A DNA stretch of 26,967 nt from an uncultured Clostridium sp. (GCA_900547035.1 URFM01000048.1:1-26967), one strand, 5' to 3'; positions 8,107 to 16,296 are shown, numbered from the stretch's first letter. Program-made: numbers and translations. The notes: a model not told the origin generated them from the sequence alone.

Positions 8107-10053
8107 ATGAGCAGCGACACAACAATCCAACTGGAAAACCTGGTGGAGCAGGCCAGAAGGGGAAACCAGCAGGCCTTCGAGGCATTATATCAGCAGACCT
8201 ACCGTCTGGTCTACTTCCACGCCAAGTCCATCACGAAAAATGAGGAGGAGGCCCTGGACTTGGTTCAGGACGCCTACTTGGCGGCCTACAATGGCCTGAA
8301 TCGCCTTCAGGACAGCCGGAACTTTCGGAAATGGATCACCCGTATTGTATTTAATCTGGGCTGCAAGAAGCTTCGGGGAGCCCATGAGGTGCTGCTGGGC
8401 GAGGATGGAGAAGAGGAATTTGAGGCGCTGCCGGAGCAGGATGAGGCCCGTCTGCCGGAGGAATCCCTGGATCGAAAGGAAATGGTAAAGATTGTAAAAG
8501 AGGTGATTGAGGGGCTGCCGGTGCTGCAGAAGGCGGCGGTAATCGCCTACTACATGGATGAAATGGGCATCGGGGATATAGCCCGTCTGGCCCAGTGCAG
8601 CGAGGGAACCATCAAGAGCCGTCTGAATTACGCCAGAAAGGCTATGAAGGAGCGGATTCTCCAGAAGGAGAGAGAAATGGGCTGCCGTCTCCATGTGGTT
8701 ACGGCCCCCGTTATTGTGCTGGCCCTGCGTCAGATGTTTATGGGAACGGCGGTATCTCCGGAGAAGATGGCGTTGGTGTGGGGACTGATCTGCCCCCAAT
8801 TTTCAGCAGGCGCGGCAGCTTTGGCTTCCGGAGTCGGCAGCGGAGCTGCAGGATCGGGCGCTGCGGAGACAGCGGGGGCTCAGGCAGCTGCCGCTCAGAG
8901 CGCCGGCCAGGGAACGGCCCAGGCGGGTGCTGCTGCCAGTGGCAGCGCCGCCCAGTCAGGATCTGCCGCAGCCTCAGCGGCAGTGAAAGGAGGCACGGCA
9001 GTAGCTAAACTGAAGTTGATTACGGGGGCGGCCGCCGCAGTTACGGTAGTTTCCGTAGGGGTGGCAGGAGCAGGCTATGTGTCTTACCGCCAAGGGCAGA
9101 CAGCCGTTGTGACAGAGACTGCCGCCACAGAGGCCTCTGTGGCAGAGGAGGAAGGCCAGCGCTGTATCCTGGCGGAGATAGAAGGTCAGAGAGAAATCGC
9201 CGCAGAAGGAGAGGCCGGATGGGTAGAATTTGACGAAGGGTGGAAATACCGGAAAGCAGACGGAACATACCTGAAAGAGCAATGGGCGGAGATTGACGGG
9301 GAGCTGTATTATTTCTATCCGGATGAATGGCTCTGTATCGACAGCTTTGCCTATGGAAAACGATTTTTCGACTTGACAGAGGCGGGAAATTTGATGGAGA
9401 TATCTTATGACGGTGGGGCTGTTTTTTATACAGGGGATATCATGTATTATTCCGAACCGGAAATCGGCGTATGTGCGATGGATATATGGACAGGTGATGC
9501 ATGGAATCTGTGCGAGCATGATGCGGAGAACATCGCGGTTGAGGAAGACTGGGTATATTTTACATCCCCCCAGACCCTCTACCGTATGAAGACGGACGGT
9601 ACCCAGCTGGAAGAATGGAATGAGGAGAGCTGGACTTACGCCTACTCTATGGAGATATCCGATGGGCTGATCTATATGTATATGACGGATATGCCTTCAG
9701 AGGATGGGGAGGTTTCCACAGGATGGCTGTGTGAAGCAAATCCGCAGAATCGGACCTTCAGAGAACTGCCCATTGCGTTTCCGGCGCCTCCGGAGTACGG
9801 GCAGATGCAGGCAGAGGACGGCTGGCTCTATTTTGTCGCCGATAACCCCTCTCCGGAAACCTTTGGAGGAACGGAGTTCAGCGACGTATTGCTGCGTGCT
9901 TCTCTGGAAGATTACCATGTGGAACGGATTTCTGATGAAAATATTGAGGCCTTCTTTGTCTGCGGGGATACCGCGTTCTGTATGAAGGACGGGGAGGCGG
10001 TTAAGTATTCCATCTCTCAGAGCGCGGAGGAAATCAGCCCACACTCCCCTTAA
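8107..10053 (+). CDS. Second ECF sigma-transmembrane fusion, shorter ectodomain
   Basis: The product is 648 aa and is a paralogue of the upstream gene. It has sigma2 (residues 20-90), sigma4 (125-182, GDIARLAQCSEGTIKSRL), a linker rich in Ala, Gly and Ser (about 235-300), and a transmembrane helix near 305-330 (LITGAAAAVTVVSVGVAGAG). After that come a W repeat (GWVEFDEGWKYRKADGTY) and DUF5050-like repeats (DWVYFTSPQTLYRMKTDGT). It stops right after AVKYSISQ, the place that is residue 632 in the first copy, and so lacks the last 500 or so residues including both DxNxDG loops. ATG 8107 is chosen because MSSDTTIQLENL aligns with MSGEGTMQLENL of the first copy. An in-frame TTG at 8056 lies inside the end of the previous gene and is unlikely. 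There is no terminator in the 43-nt gap, so it is probably co-transcribed. Whether the short tail is natural or a truncation is open. Confidence 0.85.
   Translation: MSSDTTIQLENLVEQARRGNQQAFEALYQQTYRLVYFHAKSITKNEEEALDLVQDAYLAAYNGLNRLQDSRNFRKWITRIVFNLGCKKLRGAHEVLLGEDGEEEFEALPEQDEARLPEESLDRKEMVKIVKEVIEGLPVLQKAAVIAYYMDEMGIGDIARLAQCSEGTIKSRLNYARKAMKERILQKEREMGCRLHVVTAPVIVLALRQMFMGTAVSPEKMALVWGLICPQFSAGAAALASGVGSGAAGSGAAETAGAQAAAAQSAGQGTAQAGAAASGSAAQSGSAAASAAVKGGTAVAKLKLITGAAAAVTVVSVGVAGAGYVSYRQGQTAVVTETAATEASVAEEEGQRCILAEIEGQREIAAEGEAGWVEFDEGWKYRKADGTYLKEQWAEIDGELYYFYPDEWLCIDSFAYGKRFFDLTEAGNLMEISYDGGAVFYTGDIMYYSEPEIGVCAMDIWTGDAWNLCEHDAENIAVEEDWVYFTSPQTLYRMKTDGTQLEEWNEESWTYAYSMEISDGLIYMYMTDMPSEDGEVSTGWLCEANPQNRTFRELPIAFPAPPEYGQMQAEDGWLYFVADNPSPETFGGTEFSDVLLRASLEDYHVERISDENIEAFFVCGDTAFCMKDGEAVKYSISQSAEEISPHSP
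8125..8781 (+). repeat. Sigma-encoding direct repeat, copy 2
   Basis: This is the gap-free counterpart of 4689-5345, described there. Confidence 0.85.
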
Positions 10054-10081
10054 ACCGATCACTTTTACAGAAACCCCGATA

Positions 10082-10927
10082 TCAACCCTTCTTCAACCGC
10101 TCCTCCACCATCTCACAGAGCTTGGGAATCTGGGATTCAAACTCCACCCCGTACCATCTGGCGGACTTGGAGGCGGCGGTGGCCTCGATGCAGATGACTA
10201 CGAAATCCGCAGCCAAGGCCAGGGCGTCGCCTAAGTCCATGCCCCGCATCAGGCCGCCCAGGACCGTGGAGGAGTACAAATCCCCGGTGCCGTGAAAGCT
10301 CTGGGGGCAGCGGCGTGTAAAGTAGGAAAATTCCTTTCCGTTCCGGTCCAGATAGGCCACGCCCAGCTGGTCGGGCTGGTAGCTGACTCCCGTGAGAACG
10401 GCGGTTTTGCACCCCAGCTCCAGAAGTTTTTCCATCAGAGAGCGGATATAGTCAGGGCCGTATTCCGTCCGGTAGGGCATGCCGGTGAGGAGACATGCTT
10501 CGGTGATATTAGGCAGGATAATGTCCGCCTTGGCGCAGACCTTGGCCATCTCTGCGGGGAAAGAGTCGTTAAAGGCCGCGTAGAGCTTTCCGTTGTCCGC
10601 CATGGCCGGGTCCACTAAAATCAGGTTGTCCCCGGTGCCGAAGCGGTCAAAAAAGCGGCAGATCTGATGGCACTGGTCGCCGGAAGCCAGATAGCCGGTG
10701 TAGATGCCGTCAAAGGTGATGCCCTCCTTCTCCCAGGCGTCGGAGATGGGCTCGATCTGGTCTGTCAAATCCTTGCAGGTGAAGGTCTTAAACATGGTGT
10801 GGGTGGATAACACAGCCGTAGGAAGAATGCCGCACTCCACGCCCATAGCGGAGAGAACAGGCAGAGCAACGGTGATGGAGCAGCGCCCTACGCAGGAAAT
10901 GTCCTGCAGTGTGATGATTCGTTTCAT
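10082..10927 (-). CDS. pdxY: Pyridoxal/pyridoxamine kinase (ribokinase family)
   Basis: The product is 281 aa, the normal length for the PdxK/PdxY family. It phosphorylates pyridoxal, pyridoxamine or pyridoxine with ATP to make or salvage PLP in the cytoplasm. Visible family signs are the N-terminal QDISCVGRCS, the substrate region VLSTHT, DPAMADNGKLY, LPNITEACLLTG and the C-terminal anion-hole motif HGTGDLYSS, with Asp as the catalytic base. ATG 10927 is preceded by CAGGAGG on the minus strand. The frame extends 34 codons further up, but that part crosses the promoter. It is monocistronic and convergent with the sigma fusion gene. The regulator at 22255 is of the PLP-binding MocR/PdxR type, though far away. 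The exact substrate preference (pdxK versus pdxY) cannot be read from sequence. Confidence 0.9.
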   Translation of the reverse strand: MKRIITLQDISCVGRCSITVALPVLSAMGVECGILPTAVLSTHTMFKTFTCKDLTDQIEPISDAWEKEGITFDGIYTGYLASGDQCHQICRFFDRFGTGDNLILVDPAMADNGKLYAAFNDSFPAEMAKVCAKADIILPNITEACLLTGMPYRTEYGPDYIRSLMEKLLELGCKTAVLTGVSYQPDQLGVAYLDRNGKEFSYFTRRCPQSFHGTGDLYSSTVLGGLMRGMDLGDALALAADFVVICIEATAASKSARWYGVEFESQIPKLCEMVEERLKKG

Positions 10928-10985
10928 TTTATCTGAACCTCCTGAATTTGTCCGAATTGTAAAGCTTCTCGTTAACGATGACAAG

Positions 10986-11014
10986 AGTATAGCAGGATAT
11001 GGACTGATTGAAAA
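10986..11014 (-). promoter_or_regulatory. Promoter of the pyridoxal kinase gene
   Basis: On the minus strand, TTTTCA (plus 11009-11014) and TATACT (plus 10986-10991) are separated by 17 bp. The -35 box matches at 4 of 6 positions. Confidence 0.6.
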
Positions 11015-11072
11015 TGTCCAGAAACGCAAAAAATAACCAGTCCAGTTTGCGGTATAGGCATCTTGTAGAACA

Positions 11073-11102
11073 TTGACATGGAAAGAACGAACATGATACG
11101 AT
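11073..11102 (+). promoter_or_regulatory. Probable promoter of the kinase operon
   Basis: TTGACA at 11073-11078 is perfect. A weak TACGAT lies at 11097-11102 with an 18 bp spacer. AAAGGAGGGG at 11149-11158 is a strong ribosome site downstream. Confidence 0.5.
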
Positions 11103-11204
11103 GCCTTTACAGAACAGTTACATCAAAACGTTAAAAGATGTTTAAGGGAAAGGAGGGGATCTGCCGCGGCAAAGGTACTGTTTGGAAAATACCGCCTAGA
11201 GCGG

Positions 11205-12638
11205 GTGATCGGAACCGGCAGAAGCGGGACGGTCTGGCTGGCGGTTCACCTGGGCCTGGAAGAGTACCGGGCCATTAAGTGTATTTTAAGGCGGGGAACA
11301 GATTACGAAACCGTCCGGCGGGAGGCGCTGATCTTAAAAAATCTGAGGCATCCTGCCATACCGATTGTATACGACCTGGAGGAAGATCAGGACTATCTTT
11401 ATCTGATTGAAGAGTATCTCCGGGGAGCATCTCTTTATACCCTGGTTCGCAAACAGGGCGTCCTTTGGGAGGCGGATGCGGTCCGTTACGGAATCCAGCT
11501 CTGCCAACTGGTACAGTTCCTGCATTCCGCAGGAGAAACCCCGATCTTACATTTGGATTTGCAGCCCAACAATCTGATGATCTGCGAGGGCACACTGAAA
11601 ATTGTTGATTTCGGGCAGGCTGCTTATGAGGGCCGCCCGGAGGAGGGAGAGCGCCGGGCTGTCCGGGGATTCGCCTCTCCGGAGCAGTACCGTCCGGACC
11701 AGAGTCTGGATACCAGGGCTGACCTGTATGGAATCGGAGCCCTTCTGTCCTTTATGGTGAGCGGTTCGCCGGATCCGGCCCGGAGCAGGGGAAGAGTCAG
11801 CCCCCAATTAGAGCGGATTATCCTTCAATGCATGGAAAAGGACAGGGAGAAGCGGTTTCAGTCCGCGGAACAGGTAGAGCGCTGTCTATGGACCGTTTTG
11901 GAGTCAACCCGGGGGAAGAAACCGCCAAGGCCGGATACTTCTCTGGAAATCGCCGTCGCGGGAAGCCGTCCGGGGGCAGGGGCCACCCATCTGGCTTTGG
12001 CGATCAGCCGCTATCTGTCCGGGAGCGGCGTGGAATCTCTGTATGTGGAGGAGAACCAGAGCGGCCATATGCGATGTATGGCTCAGACTCTGGGGCTCCG
12101 TCCTGACGAGGCGGGGATCTACCATATGGCTGGCTGTCAGGTCCGGCCCTGGTACGGGGAGACCGTAACCCTTAAACCCACTTGCCCGGCGGTGTCCGTG
12201 TACGATTACGGATATGAGTGGAAACGAATGTATGGCCGGGGGAGGGATATTTTGATTATGGCCGCAGGCTCATCGCCCTGGGAACAGTGGGATTTGGAGC
12301 GGATGCTGGAAGCACTTGGTCCGGAAATCCGGTCGGCGAAGGGCAGTTTTCTGGCATTTAGGGGAAGGAAAAAGGGACTTGCTGGTTTTGGGAGTATCGG
12401 GGCCGAAAAGAAAAAATATAAGGAGATGGAAATCATTTTCCAGCCGTATTTTGAGGATCCCCTAAAGCCGGGGGAACAGGGAGAGGCATTTCTCAGGGAA
12501 CTCTGGATGGCGGCGGTTAAAAGCGCAGGGGGGAAACCGATGAAGAGAAAAGAAAGGAGGAGATGGCGGCGGTTAAGAGAGGAAGGAGAACGATGGCGGA
12601 AGGTTCTTGGGGACCGAACCGAAAAGCGGGACGTATAG
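11205..12638 (+). CDS. Ser/Thr protein kinase fused to a MinD/ParA-like domain
   Basis: The product is 477 aa from GTG 11205. Residues 1-240 form a Hanks-type kinase: Gly-rich loop GTGRSGTV, the Lys in AIKC, the Glu in RREAL, catalytic HLDLQPNN (Arg of HRD replaced by Leu), DFG in VDFGQAA, and SPEQY in place of APE. Residues 245-430 resemble a MinD/ParA P-loop domain, but its loop reads AGSRPGAGATHL with no Walker A lysine, so ATP binding there is doubtful. The tail is basic. No transmembrane helix is seen. The GTG start cuts off the first kinase strand. In-frame codons upstream (11178-11204, LFGKYRLERV) clearly belong to the kinase, yet no ATG, GTG or TTG exists in frame back to the stop at 11094. 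The true start is therefore unclear. It overlaps the next gene by 46 nt. Substrates are unknown. Confidence 0.8.
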   Translation: MIGTGRSGTVWLAVHLGLEEYRAIKCILRRGTDYETVRREALILKNLRHPAIPIVYDLEEDQDYLYLIEEYLRGASLYTLVRKQGVLWEADAVRYGIQLCQLVQFLHSAGETPILHLDLQPNNLMICEGTLKIVDFGQAAYEGRPEEGERRAVRGFASPEQYRPDQSLDTRADLYGIGALLSFMVSGSPDPARSRGRVSPQLERIILQCMEKDREKRFQSAEQVERCLWTVLESTRGKKPPRPDTSLEIAVAGSRPGAGATHLALAISRYLSGSGVESLYVEENQSGHMRCMAQTLGLRPDEAGIYHMAGCQVRPWYGETVTLKPTCPAVSVYDYGYEWKRMYGRGRDILIMAAGSSPWEQWDLERMLEALGPEIRSAKGSFLAFRGRKKGLAGFGSIGAEKKKYKEMEIIFQPYFEDPLKPGEQGEAFLRELWMAAVKSAGGKPMKRKERRRWRRLREEGERWRKVLGDRTEKRDV

Positions 12639-13186
12639 TCGGAGTGATGGGGTTGGGGAGAAAGACAGGAGCTACCCATTTTACGCTGTGGGCGGCTTCC
12701 TATTTGTCCGGAGTGAGACAAAGAAAGACAGCGCTGATGGAGTGGAACAATCATGGAGATTTGAAACGACTGGAAAAGGCTTGGTTTCCGGCTGAAAAAA
12801 GGGGAAATGTTTTTCAGGCTCTGGGAATGGATTTTTATAAGAGGGGAGAGGCAGGTGAGCTGGCCCGCTGCCTGGAAGCAAAGTATGATGAGGTGCTGAT
12901 TGATTTTGGGGAGAGGGTAAAGGAAACACAAAATGAGTGGCAGAGGTGTGATGTGAGAATTGCCACGGTATCCTTTAGCGACTGGCAGCTGGAAGCTGCC
13001 GGCGGCATGGCGGATTTACGCCGGGCTCTGGGGAGAGGATGGGTGTGTTTGTCTGTTTTTGGAAGTGAGGATGCGAGAGGAGAGGCGCAGAGGAGGTTGG
13101 GTATTCCTGTCATTCGAATTCCATTTTCGGAAGACCCCTTTCATGTGGACCGAAGGGCTATGGAGTGGTTTGAGGGTGTTTTATAG
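12593..13186 (+). CDS. MinD/ParA-like protein with lysine-less P-loop (GATH motif)
   Basis: The product is 197 aa. Its N-terminal loop GVMGLGRKTGATHFTL parallels the P-loop of MinD/ParA ATPases, but the GK[ST] core is replaced by GATH. The same replacement occurs in the C-terminal half of the kinase just upstream. YDEVLIDFG near residue 95-103 takes the Walker B place. SFSDWQLEAAGG and the closing VIRIPFSEDPF look like the last strands of the fold. ATG 12593 has AAGGAG four bases away. An in-frame ATG at 12563 has a closer AGGAGG but would overlap the kinase by 76 nt. The tight overlap suggests a partnership with the kinase. Similar proteins are known beside Tad/Flp pilus or secretion loci in Clostridia, but no such genes follow here. 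Function unassigned. Confidence 0.75.
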   Translation: MAEGSWGPNRKAGRIVGVMGLGRKTGATHFTLWAASYLSGVRQRKTALMEWNNHGDLKRLEKAWFPAEKRGNVFQALGMDFYKRGEAGELARCLEAKYDEVLIDFGERVKETQNEWQRCDVRIATVSFSDWQLEAAGGMADLRRALGRGWVCLSVFGSEDARGEAQRRLGIPVIRIPFSEDPFHVDRRAMEWFEGVL

Positions 13187-14074
13187 GCAGATTGGCCACG
13201 GTTTGAGATGGTGATCTTACAGATAAAAATGACTGAATTCAGTAAAAATCACATAAATATTTGTCGAATATTGACAGAGGGGGATTTTGGTGATAAGATA
13301 ATTTTCACAAGAGATGGAGGCAGAAAAAGGAGGGAAGAGGCTGAGGCATCCTGCTGCCCGTTCTGTAAGATCGAGAGAGTATATTTGGTATTTCTATATC
13401 CAGTCAAAGAATATCTGAAGTCTTGGTACACCTTGACCGAAGGTCAGGGCGTCATTTGGAAGGCATAAACAGCTCCTTAAAAGCGTTTGGCTGACCGTAA
13501 AATTCCCGTATTCAGCGGGAGAAACCCTATTTTGCATTTTGATGTATATTGAGGCATGCTAGTTGTGGAGCCGGGTTCCCGGAACCATTTGTTTTCGACC
13601 GATTCTTGTGGTAAGGATGCGGTTGTCCGTTATATCATGAAAGCTTTCTCTGATTTCAAGGACACAGGACCTGCCGGCCAATTCATCTCTTGTGACTGCT
13701 TTTGCGGGCTGTATCTGCAATCTGCTGCGGACAGAGGCCTGCGGATGAATCTGGGATGAAGGAGCCGGGAGAAAAGCCGGAAGGAAGCTGAATCAACTTT
13801 GCCGTATGATGGTAAAGGTAATCAGAAGAAAAAGGAGAAGATGGCTTAAAACCCAGGTGATCCGGATTCCGTTTTCAGCGGATGATTTCCGCAGGGAGAG
13901 AGGAAGAAATAAAAGCGCCGGCAAATGTTTGCAGGCTGAAAACCCGGGGAAGGAAGAAAAAACGGACAGGAAATACCGCCGTGCAAACGGGGCGTTATGT
14001 ATGTCACAGTTGCCTTCTTGGGCTCCTGAAGCAGGCGGCGTTTCTGGAAGTTGCAAAGGAGGAGCTTTTTTCGG
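13187..14074. other. Stretch without a convincing gene; promoter and hairpins, possible gene remnants
   Basis: About 890 bp. The visible items are a good promoter (13271-13299), a hairpin CCTTGACC/GGTCAGGG at 13431-13449, and a palindrome GGTTCCCGGAACC at 13574-13586. The short open frames (60-90 codons) show no family pattern. One frame near 13806-13900 reads VIRIPFSADDF, close to VIRIPFSEDPF at the end of the preceding MinD-like gene, so a partial duplication or decayed copy may lie here. Nothing is identifiable on the minus strand. Confidence 0.5.
13271..13299 (+). promoter_or_regulatory. Promoter-like pair in the gene-poor stretch
   Basis: TTGACA at 13271-13276 and TAAGAT at 13294-13299 have a 17 bp spacer. 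No clear gene follows for 770 bp, so it may drive a small RNA or a long leader for the gene at 14075. Confidence 0.5.
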
Positions 14075-14368
14075 ATGAGAGGAAGTAAGACATATGCGGA
14101 GACAAAAGAGCTGCAGAAAACATATCTGGACGGCCTAAAACGCTACCATGACCGGGGAATTACCATTCTCATTGATGGGGAGGAGTGTCCGGAGTCAGAC
14201 TGGGGACGGATCTTTGAGCTTGGGGAGGATGGTGGTTTTTACATGGGCGATTATGTGGGGGCGGACCAAGGTTGTCTGAAGGAAATACGATTTGATAAAG
14301 TTTATCTGGAGTCGCCATCTGGAAAAAGAGAGTGTTCCGGACCCAGCCGGACCAGGAAAAGAAAGTAA
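14075..14368 (+). CDS. Small hypothetical protein
   Basis: The product is 97 aa, acidic in the middle and basic at the end (RTRKRK). It begins MRGSKTYAETKELQKTYLD and contains ITILIDGEECPE, GEDGGFYMGDYVG and LKEIRFDKV. I do not recognise a named family. The regular alternation of charged and aromatic residues and the good ribosome site (AAAGGAGG at 14055-14062, 12 nt before the ATG) support a real gene. No signal peptide or membrane segment is seen, so it is probably cytoplasmic. A terminator follows at 14472. Confidence 0.6.
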   Translation: MRGSKTYAETKELQKTYLDGLKRYHDRGITILIDGEECPESDWGRIFELGEDGGFYMGDYVGADQGCLKEIRFDKVYLESPSGKRECSGPSRTRKRK

Positions 14369-14471
14369 AACAAGAGCATTGGGAGAAATTTGAGGTAAAA
14401 CAGGGAGCCATCTTTGCCTGATGATAAAAATGTGCTCTGTTGCTTCGTCGCCCAGAAAAGACAGAAAAAAT

Positions 14472-14512
14472 CCCCTTTCGGACAGAGAAAAAGCTTTCCG
14501 GAAGGGGTTTTT
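14472..14512 (+). terminator. Rho-independent terminator
   Basis: CCCCTTTCGG (14472-14481) pairs with CCGGAAGGGG (14498-14507) and is followed by TTTTT. The A-run before the stem means it could also work for the opposite strand. Confidence 0.85.
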
Positions 14513-14570
14513 AATGTTATTGGGTTCCGGACCGCAGGATTATTTTGGAATGTACGATTGAATGGAGTTG

Positions 14571-14579
14571 TGGTATACT
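14571..14579 (+). promoter_or_regulatory. Extended -10 promoter of the GH18 operon
   Basis: TGGTATACT gives a TG-extended -10 box (TATACT at 14574-14579). No good -35 hexamer is found at 17 bp, as is common for extended -10 promoters. The leader to ATG 14623 is about 37 nt. Confidence 0.5.
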
Positions 14580-14622
14580 TAAAAATATGAAAATATTCCC
14601 AATACAACAGCGGAGGATACAT

Positions 14623-16296
14623 ATGAGGGAATCGAGAAGAGGTGCAGGATGTGCAGTAGGGCTGGTGATCGGTATTCTGCTTTTGGCAGGAGGAATTTTT
14701 GCGGCCTTAAAACTCTATGAGCGGTATGGCCCTTCCTATGAGATGGCGGATAAGGCGGAGGTCTTTCAGATCAGCGGGAATCAGGTTGCAATCCTGCTCA
14801 ACGGAGAACTCCAGGAGAGCAAGGGGATATATGCCGACGGGCAGGTGTATCTGCCGGTTTCCTGGGTGAATGATTGCGTTAATGAGCGTTTTTATTGGGA
14901 TTCGAAGGAAGAAACGTTGATTTATACGCTCCCGGAGGAGATTGTCTATGCGGATGCCCGGACTGAGGGAGAATCCGGACCGCTGCTGCAGGTGGAAGAC
15001 GGGGAAGCCTATCTTTCGCTGGGCCTGATTTTAAATTATTCCGATATTCGTACTCAGTCTTTTGATACCAGTGAAATCAAGCGGGTTTTTGTTGAGACCT
15101 CCTGGGAACCTTTAAACCAGGCAGAGGTAAAGCGGGGCGGTATGGTTCGTGTAAAGGGCGGAGTGAAGAGCCAGGTGATCTGCGAGGCCATGAAAGGAGA
15201 TACGGTTACGGTTTTGGAAGAGATGGAGCGCTGGTCAAAAGTCAGGACGCCCGATGGCTATGTGGGCTATATTGAAAACCGGCGGCTTCAGGAGACAGAA
15301 CCTTTTAAGCCGGTCAGCAGTTTTGAAGCTCCTGTTTATGAGAATATCTCAATGGATGAGCCGGTGGTTCTGGCCTTTCATCAGGTGTTTGTCCAGGATG
15401 CCAATAAAAATCTGGAGGCGATGCTGGAAAATACGGAGGGGATTAATGTGATTGTTCCCACCTGGTTTGTAATTCAGGATACCCAGGGGAACTACAGTTC
15501 CATTGCCAGCAAGGAGTATGTGGATCAGGCTCATGAACGGGGGATTCAGGTGTGGGCAATGCTGAATAATGTGAGTACGGAGGAGAGCGTTGCGGTTAAT
15601 ACGGAGGAGCTGATGTCCTCCACCGCTGCCAGGGAAAAAATGATTGACAGTCTGATGCAGGACGCCCGGGAGTACGGTTTTGACGGAATCAATCTGGATT
15701 TTGAGGGATTGCGTTCCGAAGCCGGTCCCCATTACGTCCAGTTTATCCGGGAGCTTTCCATCGCCTGCCGCAAGGAGGGGATTGTTCTGTCCATTGACAA
15801 CTATGTGCCGTCTGCTTATACGGAGTTTTATAATCGCAGGGAGCAGGGAATTGTGGCGGATTATGTGATTATTATGGGATATGATGAGCATTATGCCGGA
15901 GGAGAAGCAGGTCCCGTGTCATCGATTTCCTTTGTGGACAATGGAATTAAAGATACCCTGGAGGTGGTTCCGAAAGAAAAAGTAATCAATGCCATTCCGT
16001 TTTATACACGGCTTTGGACCACGGATGGAGAAAGCCAGACCTCACAGGTTTTTGATATGGAAGAAGAAGAAGTCTGGATTTCGGAAAATCAGCTGGAACC
16101 GGAGTGGAGAGAAGACTTGGGACTGTACTATGCACAGCGCCAGGGAGAAAATGGACTGGAACAGCTCTGGATGGAGGAAGAGCGGTCTATTGGGGAAAAA
16201 ATGGACTTAATACGTCAATATGAGCTGGCAGGTGTGGCCTGCTGGAAACTGGGATTTGAGAAGCCGGAGATTTGGAAGATCGTGTCCGACCTATAA
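14623..16296 (+). CDS. Membrane-anchored GH18 glycosidase with SH3 domain
   Basis: The product is 557 aa. An N-terminal transmembrane anchor (residues 12-32, CAVGLVIGILLLAGG) faces the rest outward. Residues 40-110 resemble a copper-amine-oxidase-N-like stalk domain (VAILLNGELQES, YLPVSWVND). Residues 165-225 are a bacterial SH3 domain (RWSKVRTPDGYVGYIENRRL) and residues 245-550 a glycoside hydrolase 18 barrel. The GH18 signature DGINLDFE is at 354-361 with the catalytic Glu at 361. The later barrel strand YVIIMGYDEHY supplies the usual Tyr/Asp. Family members such as B. subtilis YdhD and YaaH cleave N-acetylglucosamine bonds in peptidoglycan, often in spore cortex or cell wall, and I infer the same here. 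ATG 14623 follows GGAGG with 6 nt spacing. It leads an operon with two further envelope genes. Confidence 0.88.
   Translation: MRESRRGAGCAVGLVIGILLLAGGIFAALKLYERYGPSYEMADKAEVFQISGNQVAILLNGELQESKGIYADGQVYLPVSWVNDCVNERFYWDSKEETLIYTLPEEIVYADARTEGESGPLLQVEDGEAYLSLGLILNYSDIRTQSFDTSEIKRVFVETSWEPLNQAEVKRGGMVRVKGGVKSQVICEAMKGDTVTVLEEMERWSKVRTPDGYVGYIENRRLQETEPFKPVSSFEAPVYENISMDEPVVLAFHQVFVQDANKNLEAMLENTEGINVIVPTWFVIQDTQGNYSSIASKEYVDQAHERGIQVWAMLNNVSTEESVAVNTEELMSSTAAREKMIDSLMQDAREYGFDGINLDFEGLRSEAGPHYVQFIRELSIACRKEGIVLSIDNYVPSAYTEFYNRREQGIVADYVIIMGYDEHYAGGEAGPVSSISFVDNGIKDTLEVVPKEKVINAIPFYTRLWTTDGESQTSQVFDMEEEEVWISENQLEPEWREDLGLYYAQRQGENGLEQLWMEEERSIGEKMDLIRQYELAGVACWKLGFEKPEIWKIVSDL

Noticed and set aside
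13208..13468. Possible 86-aa gene
   Set aside because: It crosses a good promoter and shows no coding pattern or ribosome site.
13556..13759. Possible 67-aa gene with Cys-rich centre
   Set aside because: No ribosome site, no recognisable family, and the start lies in a stretch of hairpins; kept only as part of the gene-poor region.
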